From the NCBI RefSeq assembly GCF_024137865.1, contig NZ_CP099960.1:744001-808000 (forward strand): a stretch of DNA of 64,000 nucleotides, in the 5' to 3' direction. This document shows positions 9,839-19,138 of the stretch, one piece after another. This DNA is from Moraxella sp. FZFQ2102 (lineage in GTDB: Bacteria; Pseudomonadota; Gammaproteobacteria; Pseudomonadales; Moraxellaceae). The position numbers and the translations under genes are program-made. Under the pieces are notes generated by a model. It had not been told where the DNA came from. It saw only the letters and a program-made list of their open reading frames with translations, and searched no databases. Position 1 is the stretch's first letter. Each line of letters begins with the position of its first letter.

Positions 9839-11437
9839 ATGCATTCGGCTCATCACGGCAAATTTGGCTTTCGTTCGATCTCAGCGCGATTATTCATCAG
9901 CGTCTTTTTGGCATTGGTGGGCTTTGCCATTGCTTTTGCTTTGTTATCACAGTTTGCGCACAATAATTCTGACTCAGCGCGCAATCGTGCGGTCGCAAGC
10001 CAAATCATGACGCAGATTGAGCCTTTTTTGGCTGAAGCAGAAAATCTTAGCGCACAAAATAATCTATTGCAAGCACGCTTTTCACTGGTGGTAATCAAAA
10101 AAAGCTTTGATATTTTTGATGAAAGCTTAAACGCCAAAATCGGTCTGTACGACCCACAAGGCCGCCTAGTATTACAAACCGAAAACACCGAACTGCCGAC
10201 CGTGCTGCTGCCTGAACCGCCGTGGATCAGTGAGATTTTCTCGCCTGCGCCGCCACACACCATCATCGAAAGCACGCTTGGCTATTCGCTGTGGTACGAA
10301 AACCGCACGCCGACACCAGAGCGACCGCTGATGGCGTGGTTCAACTTATTCTCAGGCACAATTTTGCTGCTTGCGATTATGTCGGCGGTACTGTGGTGGA
10401 TTTCGCACAGCATCACTTGGCGGATTAACCAGATGAGCCGTCAGATGAGTCGTCTTGGCGAAGGGGATTTTAGCGTGCGCGTGTCCGAAGATGGCAATGA
10501 TGAGATTGCAGTCTTGGCGCATGGTTTTAACCAATCGGCACAAAAAATCGAGCAGCTGATCAATGCCAACAGCCTACTGCTTGCGCACGCATCGCATGAG
10601 TTTCGCACACCGATCACGCGCATTCGCCTACAGATTGAGATGATGGATATGCTTGCAGCTCGCCTAGATGATGACACCAAGGCGAAGTTTGACAAGCGAG
10701 CGGCTGCGGTGAATCGGGATTTGACTGGGCTTAATGACTTGGTTGAGAGCATTTTGTTGGTTTCACGCCTTGATGCAGGTCATGCCCTACAGGCTGCCGA
10801 GCAGGTTGATTTGTACGAACTGACTCGCCAAGAATGTCAGCACTATCCTGAAGCAACACTGATGGCAGAGCCGATTAGCCTGCTTGCTCAGCCTAAGCTA
10901 TTGACCCATTTGGTGCGAAATCTACTCAACAACGCCATGATTCATGGTGTGCCACCGATTGAAGTATATCTCTACGGTGTGGCTGATGCCAAAGATGCCA
11001 CCACCATTCCCCAAAGTCTGCTTGATGGCGTCTGCTGCATCGATGAGACTGATGCAGAGATGACTCAGCCGACAGAGATGCTGGATGCCAAAAGCCCCAA
11101 AAAGACCAGCGATTTTCTCAAGCGTCTGACTCGCACCAAAGAAAAAGAAAAGGCCAAACCGCAGCCAAATTTTGCTGTGCTTGCCTTTATTGACCAAGGC
11201 CTAGGTATTCCTGAAGATAAGCGAGAAGATATTTTTAGCCCCTTTGTCCGCCTAAAACAAGAGAAAAAAGGTTCAGGACTTGGCTTGTCGCTCGTCTCCC
11301 AAATTGTCGAAGCACACCAAGGTAAAATCAGCACCGACACTTGGCAGGGTCATACTCGCTTTTTGGTCGTGCTACCACTAAAGCCAAAGGCTGTGGTGAA
11401 TGCTGATGATAAGGATAAGGACAAAGCCAAAACATAA
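9839..11437 (+). CDS. Sensor histidine kinase with an insertion in the ATPase domain
   Basis: Inner-membrane kinase, 532 aa. TM1 is about residues 17-40, a periplasmic sensor loop about 41-165, and TM2 about 170-190. The HAMP linker contains RLGEGDFSVRV. The dimerisation helix carries the phospho-acceptor His253 in SHEFRTPITR. The ATPase has N-box LLNNAMIHG, then GLGIPEDKREDIFSPFVR and GSGLGLSLV. Between the N-box and first G-box is a charged insert of about 70 residues (roughly 375-450, with KTSDFLKRLTRTKEKEKAKP) that ordinary kinases lack. A Lys/Asp-rich tail ends the protein. Confidence 0.93.
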   Translation: MHSAHHGKFGFRSISARLFISVFLALVGFAIAFALLSQFAHNNSDSARNRAVASQIMTQIEPFLAEAENLSAQNNLLQARFSLVVIKKSFDIFDESLNAKIGLYDPQGRLVLQTENTELPTVLLPEPPWISEIFSPAPPHTIIESTLGYSLWYENRTPTPERPLMAWFNLFSGTILLLAIMSAVLWWISHSITWRINQMSRQMSRLGEGDFSVRVSEDGNDEIAVLAHGFNQSAQKIEQLINANSLLLAHASHEFRTPITRIRLQIEMMDMLAARLDDDTKAKFDKRAAAVNRDLTGLNDLVESILLVSRLDAGHALQAAEQVDLYELTRQECQHYPEATLMAEPISLLAQPKLLTHLVRNLLNNAMIHGVPPIEVYLYGVADAKDATTIPQSLLDGVCCIDETDAEMTQPTEMLDAKSPKKTSDFLKRLTRTKEKEKAKPQPNFAVLAFIDQGLGIPEDKREDIFSPFVRLKQEKKGSGLGLSLVSQIVEAHQGKISTDTWQGHTRFLVVLPLKPKAVVNADDKDKDKAKT

Positions 11438-11501
11438 GTATTAGCACTGCATATTTTCATGATATAATAATCAGTTAATTTGACGATTTGACCGATTTAT
11501 C

Positions 11502-12575
11502 ATGAATACTCACGCCCCATCCAAAGCGATGATTGAGCTGCATGGCGTCAAGAAGCAGTTCACCATCGAAAAAGACGGCAAGACCAGCACCTTTACCGCT
11601 GTACAGCCCACTGATTTGACCATCAATCAAGGTGAAATCTACGGCATCATCGGCTCATCAGGTGCTGGCAAATCCACACTCATCCGCTGTGTCAATCTGC
11701 TTGAGCGACCAACCACTGGCCGCGTCATCATCGACGGCATTGAGCTCACTGCATTATCCGAGCAAGATTTGATCATCGAGCGACGCAACATTGGCATGAT
11801 TTTTCAGCATTTTAACCTGCTACATTCTCGCACGGCATTTGATAATATCGCTTTGCCCCTAGAATTATCAGGCACTCCAAAATCTGTCATCACCACCAAA
11901 GTCAATGGACTGCTTGAGCTGGTTGGGCTATCTGACAAAAAAGACGCCTACCCTGCCAACCTATCTGGTGGTCAAAAACAGCGTGTCGCCATCGCTCGTG
12001 CTCTAGCTTCTGACCCAAAGGTGTTGCTATGCGACGAAGCCACATCTGCACTAGATCCTGCCACTACGCAGTCGATTCTTAAGCTATTAAAACAAATCAA
12101 CCAACAGCTTGGCATCACCATCCTGCTCATCACCCATGAGATGGATGTGGTCAAACGCATCTGCGATAAAGTCGCCGTCATTGACCAAGGCGTGCTGATT
12201 GAGCAAGGTACGGTCAGTGAGATTTTTGCCAATCCGCAGACTGAGCTTGCCAAAGAATTTATCCGCTCAACTTTCCACATCGGTCTGCCTGATGATTATT
12301 TATCAAAGCTACATTCAGAACCATCAGCAGGCTTGCATCCGCTGGTGAAGTTTGAGTTTACGGGCAATTCGGTGGATATGCCATTATTTTCACAAGCCAC
12401 CAAGCAATTTGGCGTGGAGTTTAGCATTCTGACATCTCAGATGGATTATGCAGGCGGTGTGAAGTTTGGTTTTACCATCGCTGAAGTCATCGGTGATGCA
12501 GACAGTCAAAACCATGCAATGGCATACTTAACCGATCATCATGTCAATGTGGAGGTACTCGGCTATGTGGGATAA
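11502..12575 (+). CDS. metN: Methionine ABC transporter ATP-binding protein
   Basis: ATPase of the D/L-methionine importer, 357 aa. Walker A GSSGAGKS, signature LSGGQKQR, Walker [13 protein letters not shown] and the switch His in LLITHEMD are present. The C-terminal NIL domain (about 270-357), which senses methionine and inhibits transport in this family, is complete. A TATAAT lies at 11463-11468 upstream. It overlaps metI by 11 bp. Confidence 0.97.
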   Translation: MNTHAPSKAMIELHGVKKQFTIEKDGKTSTFTAVQPTDLTINQGEIYGIIGSSGAGKSTLIRCVNLLERPTTGRVIIDGIELTALSEQDLIIERRNIGMIFQHFNLLHSRTAFDNIALPLELSGTPKSVITTKVNGLLELVGLSDKKDAYPANLSGGQKQRVAIARALASDPKVLLCDEATSALDPATTQSILKLLKQINQQLGITILLITHEMDVVKRICDKVAVIDQGVLIEQGTVSEIFANPQTELAKEFIRSTFHIGLPDDYLSKLHSEPSAGLHPLVKFEFTGNSVDMPLFSQATKQFGVEFSILTSQMDYAGGVKFGFTIAEVIGDADSQNHAMAYLTDHHVNVEVLGYVG

Positions 12576-13254
12576 ATTGATCACCGATTTTATGAGTGAA
12601 ATGCACCCAAAAATGTGGGCAATGGTCGCTCAATCCACTTGGGAAACCATCTACATGGGGCTGGCTGCCACTCTGATTGCTGTGCTGATTGGCTTGCCGA
12701 TGGGATTTTTGGCATTTTTGACCGACAAAGGTCGTATTCTTGAGCATCGCACCGCCTTTAGCGTGCTTGATGTCATCATCAATATCGGTCGCTCTGTGCC
12801 GTTTATTATCCTACTGATTATTTTGATGCCAGTGACGCGTTTTTTGGTGGGGACGACGCTTGGCACAACAGCAGCGATTGTACCTTTGAGCGTGGCGGCG
12901 ATTCCGTTTTTTGCTCGCTTGACCGCCAATGCCCTGCTTGAAGTACCTACTGGTCTGACCGAAGCAGCCAAATCGATGGGGGCGACGCATTGGCAAGTGG
13001 TGAGTAAATATTATTTACCCGAAAGCCTGCCTATTCTCATCAATGCCGTGACGCTCACCTTGGTGTCACTCATCGGCTATTCGGCGATGGCAGGTGTCGT
13101 CGGTGGTGGCGGTCTGGGCAATCTTGCCATCAGCTATGGCGAGCACCGCAACATGGTCTATGTCAAATGGATCTCCACCATCATCATCGTGGCGATTGTG
13201 ATGATTTGCCAAAAAGCTGGTGATGTCTTGGCGGCTAGAGTTGATCACCGCTGA
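12565..13254 (+). CDS. metI: Methionine ABC transporter permease
   Basis: Inner-membrane permease, 229 aa, with about five helices. The EAA loop that docks on MetN is visible as [13 protein letters not shown] chose the ATG at 12565 because a GGAGG ribosome site (12551-12555) sits at proper distance; the upstream in-frame ATG at 12541 has none. The 11-bp overlap with metN indicates translational coupling. Confidence 0.96.
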   Translation: MWDKLITDFMSEMHPKMWAMVAQSTWETIYMGLAATLIAVLIGLPMGFLAFLTDKGRILEHRTAFSVLDVIINIGRSVPFIILLIILMPVTRFLVGTTLGTTAAIVPLSVAAIPFFARLTANALLEVPTGLTEAAKSMGATHWQVVSKYYLPESLPILINAVTLTLVSLIGYSAMAGVVGGGGLGNLAISYGEHRNMVYVKWISTIIIVAIVMICQKAGDVLAARVDHR

Positions 13255-13273
13255 TTGCTACAGCCTGAAAGAT

Positions 13274-13316
13274 TAGCGAATACTGCATCAGACGTTTGGC
13301 ATTATTCGCTTTTTTC
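13274..13316 (+). terminator. Terminator-like hairpin between metI and metQ
   Basis: The arms AGCGAATA and TATTCGCT enclose 21 bases and are followed by TTTTTT. It suggests that metQ, 119 bp further on, has its own promoter or is partly insulated from metNI. Confidence 0.65.
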
Positions 13317-13435
13317 ACAAGCTTTTGCCCAGATTAACTCGCCCAAACGCTTGTCCTAGCAAGGGTTTTGTGATTTAATATAACAGTTGTAAGACAGTTT
13401 TTTATAAGTTTTTGTACCTATTCTAAGGATGAATT

Positions 13436-14278
13436 ATGAATCTTGGTAAATTTTTTGGCATCTGTGCCATCGCATCAGGCATCGCCCTAGCTGGCTGTGG
13501 TCAAGACAAAAAAGCAGAACAAGCTGCCGCCCCTGCAGGCGACGCCCCTGCTGCCCAAACCATCAAGGTTGGCGTAATGGCAGGCCCTGAGCAAGCAGTT
13601 GCTGAAGTCGCAAGTAAAATCGCGAAAGAAAAATACAACCTAACTGTTGAGCTGGTTGAATTTAACGACTACGCACTGCCAAACACCGCTGTCTCAAAAG
13701 GCGATCTAGATGCCAACGCCATGCAACACAAGCCATATCTTGACACTGACAGCAAAGAGAAAAAGCTTGATAATCTTGTGATCGTGGGCAATACTTTTGT
13801 CTATCCGCTAGCTGGCTACTCAAAGACCATCAAATCAGTGGAAGAGCTCAAAGATGGCGCAACCATCGCTGTGCCAAACGACCCATCAAACCTAGCTCGT
13901 GCGCTAATTTTGCTTGAAAAACAAGGTCTAATCAAGCTAAAAGACAACACCAACCTACTATCAACTTCACTAGATATCGTTGAAAATCCAAAAAATCTAG
14001 TGATTAAAGAAGTCGATACTTCAGTTGCTGCTCGTGCGATTGATGATGTGGATCTAGCCGTTGTGAACAACAACTATGCAGGTCAAGCAGGTCTAACCGC
14101 TGCCGAAAACGGTGTATTTGTTGAAGACAAAGACTCACCATATGTCAATATCATCGTTGCCCGTACTGACAACAAAGACTCTGAAGCTATCCAAAACTTC
14201 GTCAAAGCTTATCAAACTGATGAAGTAGAAGCCAAAGCCAAAGAAGAATTCAAAGGCGCCGTGGTCAAAGGTTGGTAA
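13436..14278 (+). CDS. metQ: Methionine-binding lipoprotein
   Basis: Substrate-binding protein of the MetNIQ importer, 280 aa. Lipobox LAGCG gives an acylated Cys21, followed by an Ala/Pro-rich linker (about 25-45). The NlpA/MetQ fold follows, with IKVGVMAGPEQAVAEVA at its start and YALPNTAVSKGDLDANAMQH, the ligand-pocket region. An AAGGATGA ribosome site precedes the ATG. It completes the metNIQ locus. Confidence 0.96.
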   Translation: MNLGKFFGICAIASGIALAGCGQDKKAEQAAAPAGDAPAAQTIKVGVMAGPEQAVAEVASKIAKEKYNLTVELVEFNDYALPNTAVSKGDLDANAMQHKPYLDTDSKEKKLDNLVIVGNTFVYPLAGYSKTIKSVEELKDGATIAVPNDPSNLARALILLEKQGLIKLKDNTNLLSTSLDIVENPKNLVIKEVDTSVAARAIDDVDLAVVNNNYAGQAGLTAAENGVFVEDKDSPYVNIIVARTDNKDSEAIQNFVKAYQTDEVEAKAKEEFKGAVVKGW

Positions 14279-14291
14279 TCTAACCGAACTT

Positions 14292-14325
14292 CAAATCCCT
14301 GTCATCGCTTGATGATGGGGATTTT
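14292..14325 (+). terminator. metQ terminator
   Basis: AAATCCCTGTCATC pairs with GATGATGGGGATTT, with one bulge, and ends in T residues. It lies 14 bases after the metQ stop. Confidence 0.75.
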
Positions 14326-14342
14326 GCTTTGGAGCAGTCTTT

Positions 14343-14423
14343 ATGAGTCAAGTATCGTTTGCCAAAAAAGTGTTGGTGCTGTTGTTTGCCTTTAACTTAA
14401 TTCGATTTATCATAAGTCATTGA
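14343..14423 (+). CDS. Possible 26-aa single-span membrane peptide
   Basis: An ATG preceded by GGAG (about 14331) opens a 26-codon frame ending TGA at 14421. The product has a Lys pair followed by a hydrophobic core VLVLLFAFNLIRFII, the shape of a small single-pass membrane protein. It overlaps the 3' end of the convergent 68-aa membrane gene. The evidence is only the ribosome site and composition. Confidence 0.3.
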   Translation: MSQVSFAKKVLVLLFAFNLIRFIISH

Positions 14424-14623
14424 ACTTTAAACAGAGATATGAAATACCGACCAATGACGAGTGCGCAATAAGCTGCAGCACCCAAATCCAATACACCAAC
14501 AATCGTCATGAGCACTACACCAAACCATCTTTGAGTTTTTAATAGCTCATAGCACAACTTAACACTAAACCCTGCAAACACCAAAGCAATGAGCGTCATT
14601 AGTGCCATCAATATCACCATCAT
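14417..14623 (-). CDS. Small membrane protein, 68 aa
   Basis: Two hydrophobic helices (about residues 3-25 and 37-60) separated by a short basic loop LLKTQRW. The upstream AAAGGAAG gives a usable ribosome site. No family is recognised. It lies downstream of the ccm genes but is separated from them by a terminator. Confidence 0.65.
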   Translation of the reverse strand: MMVILMALMTLIALVFAGFSVKLCYELLKTQRWFGVVLMTIVGVLDLGAAAYCALVIGRYFISLFKVQ

Positions 14624-14633
14624 AAACTTCCTT

Positions 14634-14663
14634 TAAAAAAAGCGCATCCATCGATACGCTTTT
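14634..14663 (-). terminator. Terminator of the ccm operon
   Basis: On the minus strand AAAAGCG/CGCTTTT closes a 13-base loop and is followed by a T-run, 10 bases after the ccmE stop codon. Confidence 0.75.
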
Positions 14664-14673
14664 ATGATATTGA

Positions 14674-15210
14674 TCACTTCTGCTCAGTCTGCTCCTGCTC
14701 AGCTTCTTTGGCGTTACGCTCATCGATCTCACTCATCGATGTCGCAGGGACAAACTGCCCATTATTGACATCTGTGCCACGAGCGGCGTGCTCGGTCTTG
14801 AGCGATTTGGCGACTTCAGGTGGCATATAGTTTTCGTCATGCTTAGCAAGTACTTCACTTGCGACAAATGTACCGTTTTGTAGTTCGCCCGTTGCCACGA
14901 CGCCTGAATTTTCGGCGAATAAATCAGGTAATACACCACGATAGCTGACTGGCACGGTCGATTTAAAGTCAGTAATCTCAAACTGCACATTGAGCTGATC
15001 AGCCGGATCACGCTTGACACTACCTGCCACGACCATGCCGCCAGCACGGATACGCTTGGCTTCAGGTGCTTGACCTGCCGCGATGGCTGTCGGGTCAAAA
15101 TAATAATCGGTCTGATTGCGGATGGCATACAAAATCAAACTCACCGCCACCACCGCACCGAGTAGCACGGCAATGACCCACATCAGCTTTTTTTGTCTGA
15201 CTGCATTCAT
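14674..15210 (-). CDS. ccmE: Heme chaperone CcmE
   Basis: Periplasmic heme chaperone of cytochrome c maturation, anchored by one N-terminal helix (about residues 9-28). At 178 aa it is typical. The OB-fold carries [22 protein letters not shown]. The heme-binding His lies in [13 protein letters not shown], where it forms the covalent heme adduct. An acidic and Gln-rich tail follows. It is the third gene in ccmC-ccmD-ccmE. Confidence 0.96.
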   Translation of the reverse strand: MNAVRQKKLMWVIAVLLGAVVAVSLILYAIRNQTDYYFDPTAIAAGQAPEAKRIRAGGMVVAGSVKRDPADQLNVQFEITDFKSTVPVSYRGVLPDLFAENSGVVATGELQNGTFVASEVLAKHDENYMPPEVAKSLKTEHAARGTDVNNGQFVPATSMSEIDERNAKEAEQEQTEQK

Positions 15211-15241
15211 GATGTCACCCTTATCGTTAATAATTCATCAA

Positions 15242-15445
15242 TTAAGATTGTTTGCGTTGTTTATTGGTTAGGCGAGATTGCGCTTGCTGTCTGCCAAGTT
15301 TATCTAGCGTCTGTTTGCGTTCATTTTTGGCATAAATAATCAAGCCGATGACTGCCAAAAAAGTCATCGCATAGCACAGCCATACATAAAAGCCATGCCC
15401 ACCCATCGCCAAAAAATCACCAAAAGTCTTAAAATACGGTGTCAT
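15242..15445 (-). CDS. ccmD: Heme exporter protein CcmD
   Basis: Small inner-membrane protein of 67 aa with one helix (about 17-38, with GHGFYVWLCYAMTFLAVIGL) and a basic cytoplasmic tail. In the family it helps release heme-loaded CcmE from CcmC. It sits 8 bp after ccmC and 31 bp before ccmE. Confidence 0.9.
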   Translation of the reverse strand: MTPYFKTFGDFLAMGGHGFYVWLCYAMTFLAVIGLIIYAKNERKQTLDKLGRQQAQSRLTNKQRKQS

Positions 15446-15453
15446 CGCTCGCC

Positions 15454-16251
15454 CTATTTATCCGAATTAACCAATCGAGTTACCCATGCTTTGTTGGCTT
15501 CACGGCTTAAAATCAAAGAATTGGTGCGATAAATCGCCAATGCCGCCACCAAAAAATACATCCCAAGCATCATAATCAGTAATGGCACCCACATCGACGC
15601 GCTCATTTTGGGCGCATTGGTCACGGTAAAGGTCGCCCCTTGATGCAAAGTATTCCACCACTCGACCGAATATTTGATGATGGGCAAATTCACCGCACCG
15701 ACGATGGACAAAATCGCCGCCGCCTTGCCACGATTACTGCTATGCTCAAACGCCGCAAACAACGCCATCACCCCTGCGTACAAAAACGCCAAAATCAGCA
15801 TCGATGTCAGGCGCGCATCCCACACCCAATAAGTCCCCCAAGTCGGCCGTGCCCAAATTGACCCTGTCAAAAGACTCAGCACACAAAAGATAAAGCCAAT
15901 CGGTGCAATGGCTTGGGCGACGATGTTGGCGGTCTTGATTTTCCATACCAAAAAAATCACCCCAAGCACACTCATCGCAAAATAAATACTCATCGCAAGG
16001 CTTGCCGCTGGCACATGGATAAAGATGATGCGATAGCTGTTACCCTGCAAATAATCAGGCGGTGCAAAACCCAAGCCCCACACCGTGCCAACACCAAGCA
16101 AAATCGCTGCGATGGCGGCAAGATATTTTACCCAAGGTGAGAAAATCTGAAAAAATCGCTCGGTGCCGACTGTGGTCAAAAATCCTTGCCAAAGTCGTCC
16201 AAAAAAACTGGCTTGGCTCGTGCTATTGGTGGCTTGGCTATTTTTTGGCAT
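15454..16251 (-). CDS. ccmC: Heme exporter subunit CcmC
   Basis: Six-helix inner-membrane protein, 265 aa, that handles heme transfer to CcmE. The Trp-rich signature WWNTLHQGATF is present, and conserved His residues flank it (FIHVPAASLAMS before and TLHQG within). It heads the ccmCDE run. ccmA and ccmB are not adjacent, so the pathway is split in this genome or its other genes lie elsewhere. Confidence 0.96.
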   Translation of the reverse strand: MPKNSQATNSTSQASFFGRLWQGFLTTVGTERFFQIFSPWVKYLAAIAAILLGVGTVWGLGFAPPDYLQGNSYRIIFIHVPAASLAMSIYFAMSVLGVIFLVWKIKTANIVAQAIAPIGFIFCVLSLLTGSIWARPTWGTYWVWDARLTSMLILAFLYAGVMALFAAFEHSSNRGKAAAILSIVGAVNLPIIKYSVEWWNTLHQGATFTVTNAPKMSASMWVPLLIMMLGMYFLVAALAIYRTNSLILSREANKAWVTRLVNSDK

Positions 16252-16504
16252 TTTTCTACCTAGCTCAAAAGGCTTCTATAAGTTGTAAAAAAAGTTTTGA
16301 AGGAAAATCACGCGAATCACTTTGCCAAAATCAGTGGCAAATCTTGATTATTATAGCACAATTCGCCCCACTCTATACAAAATTTGGCAGGCTATCTGGA
16401 CAATTTTCATCAACAATCCGCCTGCCATCCCTTGTAAAATCGTTGATTTGACTGCATAATGATAGGATAATCGTTGTAAATTCATTACCAAACTGGATAC
16501 ATTG

Positions 16505-17062
16505 ATGACTCAATTGACAAAACCTTCAAAAGCATCTCGCCAAATCTCACTAGTACTGCTCGGTGCAACAGGTCTAGGACTGACTGCCTGCTCGCCTGCC
16601 GAAGCACCGCAAACAACCGCACCTGCACCGCAAGAGCAGACACAGCAGTACACCAGTGCTGAAGCACAAGCCCTGCAAGAACAAGCCGCCGCCCTACAAG
16701 CCCAAGCTGCTGAGCTTGAAGCGCAGGCTCAAGCTGAACAACAAGCCATTTCACAAGCCGAAAATGGCGAAGCCACCGCTGAAAATGGCAGTGGCGTCGG
16801 TACTATGCTGGGTGCCGCCGCCGCTGGTGCTGCCGCAGGTTACTTAGCAAGTAAAGCTGCCAGTGCAGGCAAAGCGCAGACAGCTGCCGCTTCACAAACC
16901 GCCCAAACGCCAACCACCACTCAGCAGCCTGTCCAAAACACCCAGCAACAAGCTGCCAACCAAAACCGCCAATCACTAGCACAGGCAACAGCAGATAATA
17001 AGACTGGCACAACTCGCCAAGGCTTTGGGGCAACTGGCGGTAGCACGAGCGCCGCATCGTGA
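16505..17062 (+). CDS. Ala/Gln-rich lipoprotein (YgiB-like position)
   Basis: Signal peptide with lipobox LTACS predicts an acylated envelope protein of about 185 aa. Residues about 45-100 are a Gln/Ala/Glu-rich helical stretch, followed by a Gly/Ala zipper segment (GTMLGAAAAGAAAGYLASKA) and a low-complexity Gln/Thr tail. Its stop overlaps the GTG start of the YgiC-like gene by 4 bp (GTGA), as in the ygiB-ygiC pair of enterobacteria. ATG 16505 is preferred over the TTG just before it. Confidence 0.8.
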   Translation: MTQLTKPSKASRQISLVLLGATGLGLTACSPAEAPQTTAPAPQEQTQQYTSAEAQALQEQAAALQAQAAELEAQAQAEQQAISQAENGEATAENGSGVGTMLGAAAAGAAAGYLASKAASAGKAQTAAASQTAQTPTTTQQPVQNTQQQAANQNRQSLAQATADNKTGTTRQGFGATGGSTSAAS

Positions 17063-18210
17063 GACGCATCAAGGTCGCGCCACGCCCTGATTGGCAAGGT
17101 GAGATGGCTCGCATTGGCTTTGATTATCACAGTATCGATGGTAATTATTGGCAAGAAGATGCGTGCTATGTGTTCGATGAACGCCAAATCGATGTCATCG
17201 AAACTGCCACCGAAGCACTGCACCAGATGTATCTACAAGCCGTCGCCCATGTCGTCAAAACAGGCGACTATGCACGGCTTGGGCTGTCAGACACTGCTGC
17301 ACGACTGATTGAGCAAAGCTTCAAAAACCGTGAGCCAAGTCTGTACGGTCGCTTTGATTTGTGCTTTGATGGCACAACTGAGCCTAAGCTGTATGAATAC
17401 AATGCTGATACACCGACATCACTGTTTGAAGCCAGTGTCGCCCAGTGGTATTGGCTACAGGCTCAAGGCGGTGAGCTGAGTGGTGCTGACCAGTTTAATA
17501 GCATTCATGAGCGATTATTGGTAGAGTTTGGGGCGATGAAGCCTGTGATTGGCCAAGATAAGCTGTATTTTACCGCAGTCTCTGCCAGTGTCGAAGACTA
17601 CACCACCACTCGCTACCTACAAGATGTCGCCATCCAAGCAGGACTTGCCACCGATTATATTGATATCGGTGCGATTGGTCATCGTGCGACCGATGGGCGA
17701 TTTACGGATCTAAAAGACCATGCCATCAGCCATCTGTTCAAGCTGTATCCATGGGAGTGGCTACTGTCCGAAGCTTTTGGCAGTCATATCGAGCATAGTG
17801 GCACGCAGTTTATCGAGCCTGCCTATAAGCTGTTGATGAGCAACAAAGCACTGCTTGCTGTGCTATGGGAGCTGTTCCCAAATCACCCAAACCTACTGCC
17901 AGCGAGCCTAAACGCATCTGCCATCGCCTCTGATGTGGTCAAAAAGCCATTTTTCTCTCGAGAAGGGGCGAACATCAGCCTGCATCAAGGCGATATGCAC
18001 ATCGCAACCGATGGCATCTATGGTCAAGAAGGTTATGTTTATCAAGCACTTAAACCGCTGCCAAAGTTCACCAATCATCAAGGTCAAGCCGTCTATACGG
18101 TCATCGGTAGCTGGATGATTGGTCATAGCCCTGCAGGGATTGGCGTGCGTGAAGACAGTACGCTGATTACCAAGGACACCAGTCTTTTTGTACCGCACGC
18201 CTTTATGTGA
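17059..18210 (+). CDS. YgiC-like ATP-grasp enzyme (glutathionylspermidine synthase family)
   Basis: ATP-grasp ligase domain related to the synthetase half of GspS, 383 aa. Family-typical segments are visible: GRFDLCFDG, KLYEYNADTPTSLFE, LYPWEWLLSE, KKPFFSREGANISL and GSWMIGHSPAGIGVRED. No amidase domain is present, so it is the YgiC type, whose substrate is not established. It starts at GTG inside the lipoprotein stop codon, so the two are translationally coupled and probably work together in the envelope. Confidence 0.88.
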   Translation: MRRIKVAPRPDWQGEMARIGFDYHSIDGNYWQEDACYVFDERQIDVIETATEALHQMYLQAVAHVVKTGDYARLGLSDTAARLIEQSFKNREPSLYGRFDLCFDGTTEPKLYEYNADTPTSLFEASVAQWYWLQAQGGELSGADQFNSIHERLLVEFGAMKPVIGQDKLYFTAVSASVEDYTTTRYLQDVAIQAGLATDYIDIGAIGHRATDGRFTDLKDHAISHLFKLYPWEWLLSEAFGSHIEHSGTQFIEPAYKLLMSNKALLAVLWELFPNHPNLLPASLNASAIASDVVKKPFFSREGANISLHQGDMHIATDGIYGQEGYVYQALKPLPKFTNHQGQAVYTVIGSWMIGHSPAGIGVREDSTLITKDTSLFVPHAFM

Positions 18211-18247
18211 TGTAGTACATACGCTTATTTTTATAAGCTTTTCAAAG

Positions 18248-18289
18248 AAAAACCGTTCGCAACGCTAATAAAAGCACGAACGGTTTTTT
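18248..18289. terminator. Terminator between convergent genes
   Basis: A 12-bp stem AAAAACCGTTCG/CGAACGGTTTTT with A-rich left and T-rich right ends. It can serve both the rightward YgiC-like gene and the leftward peptidase gene. Confidence 0.85.
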
Positions 18290-18336
18290 GTTGGCAAAAA
18301 GTTGGATACGCTGAAGTACATAGCAATCCAAATCCA

Positions 18337-19017
18337 TCATACTCGCCCTTTGAGCAGTCGATGCCATGTTTGATAATCAGGCATGACAGCTTGTACACTT
18401 GCCCAAAACTCACGGCTGTGATTGGCATGAATCAGATGGCACAATTCATGCACCAAGACATAGTCAGTGCAAGCTTTGGGATAGCTGACCAAATGTGTGG
18501 AGAGTGCGATTTTTGCCGTACGGACATTACAACTCCCCCAACGGCTACTCATCGGCTTGATACTGATGTGGCTTGCTGACTTACCCACTTTGGCTTGCCA
18601 TACTGCCAAAATCTCATCGACATAATTTGCCAATTCATAGCGGTCAATCCAAGCTTTGCAGTCATCAGGTGCAAGCATCGTTAGTCGCTTGAATGTGCGT
18701 GCGTGGATTTGCTGCTGATGGCTTGCCAGCCACGCTGCCAAATCAAACGGCTCACCCCACAGATAATGCATCGCTGTCGGCTTTTGCTCATTGGCTTGGA
18801 TAAGTTTTTGGTGTGCAGATACCGCCCAATCAAAGCGAGCACGAATCACGCCAAGCAATCGAGTATCGCTGATATGCATAGGACAGCTGACCAAAAATTC
18901 ACCCAGCTTTACTCGAAAGTTGATGTTTTTGATGCGTTTTTTGGTGATGCATAGTCGGATACCTGCTTGAGCAAAGTCATCATGCAAGCTTGCCAATGTG
19001 TCTGTTTGATTCATCAA
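18337..19017 (-). CDS. YgjP-like zinc metallopeptidase (DUF45)
   Basis: 226 aa. The zinc motif HELCHLIHANHSREFW (HExxH with a following His, then Glu) is typical of the YgjP/WLM-like DUF45 family. The preceding MSSRWGSCNVRTAKIALSTH also matches the family. These are predicted cytoplasmic peptidases, often found beside type I restriction genes, but here it is alone. Confidence 0.88.
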   Translation of the reverse strand: MMNQTDTLASLHDDFAQAGIRLCITKKRIKNINFRVKLGEFLVSCPMHISDTRLLGVIRARFDWAVSAHQKLIQANEQKPTAMHYLWGEPFDLAAWLASHQQQIHARTFKRLTMLAPDDCKAWIDRYELANYVDEILAVWQAKVGKSASHISIKPMSSRWGSCNVRTAKIALSTHLVSYPKACTDYVLVHELCHLIHANHSREFWASVQAVMPDYQTWHRLLKGRV

Positions 19018-19096
19018 AATTGTCGTGGTTCGTTCTGGTATCAGTGAAAAAACCCAGTAATTGTACCATGCTTGGGCAAATTTAGACCAACAAAAA

Positions 19097-19125
19097 ACGA
19101 GCCATCAGCTGATGACTCGTCTTGT
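19097..19125 (-). terminator. Terminator after the OmpA-like gene
   Basis: ACGAG-CATCAG arms form an imperfect palindrome (ACGAGCCATCAGCTGATGAC and TCGT), with TTTTTTG following on the minus strand, about 14 bases after the stop. Confidence 0.65.
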
Positions 19126-19138
19126 AATCAATCGTTGA

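Noticed and set aside
12541..12564. Upstream ATG of metI
   Set aside because: No ribosome site before it; GGAGG at 12551 fits the ATG at 12565 instead.
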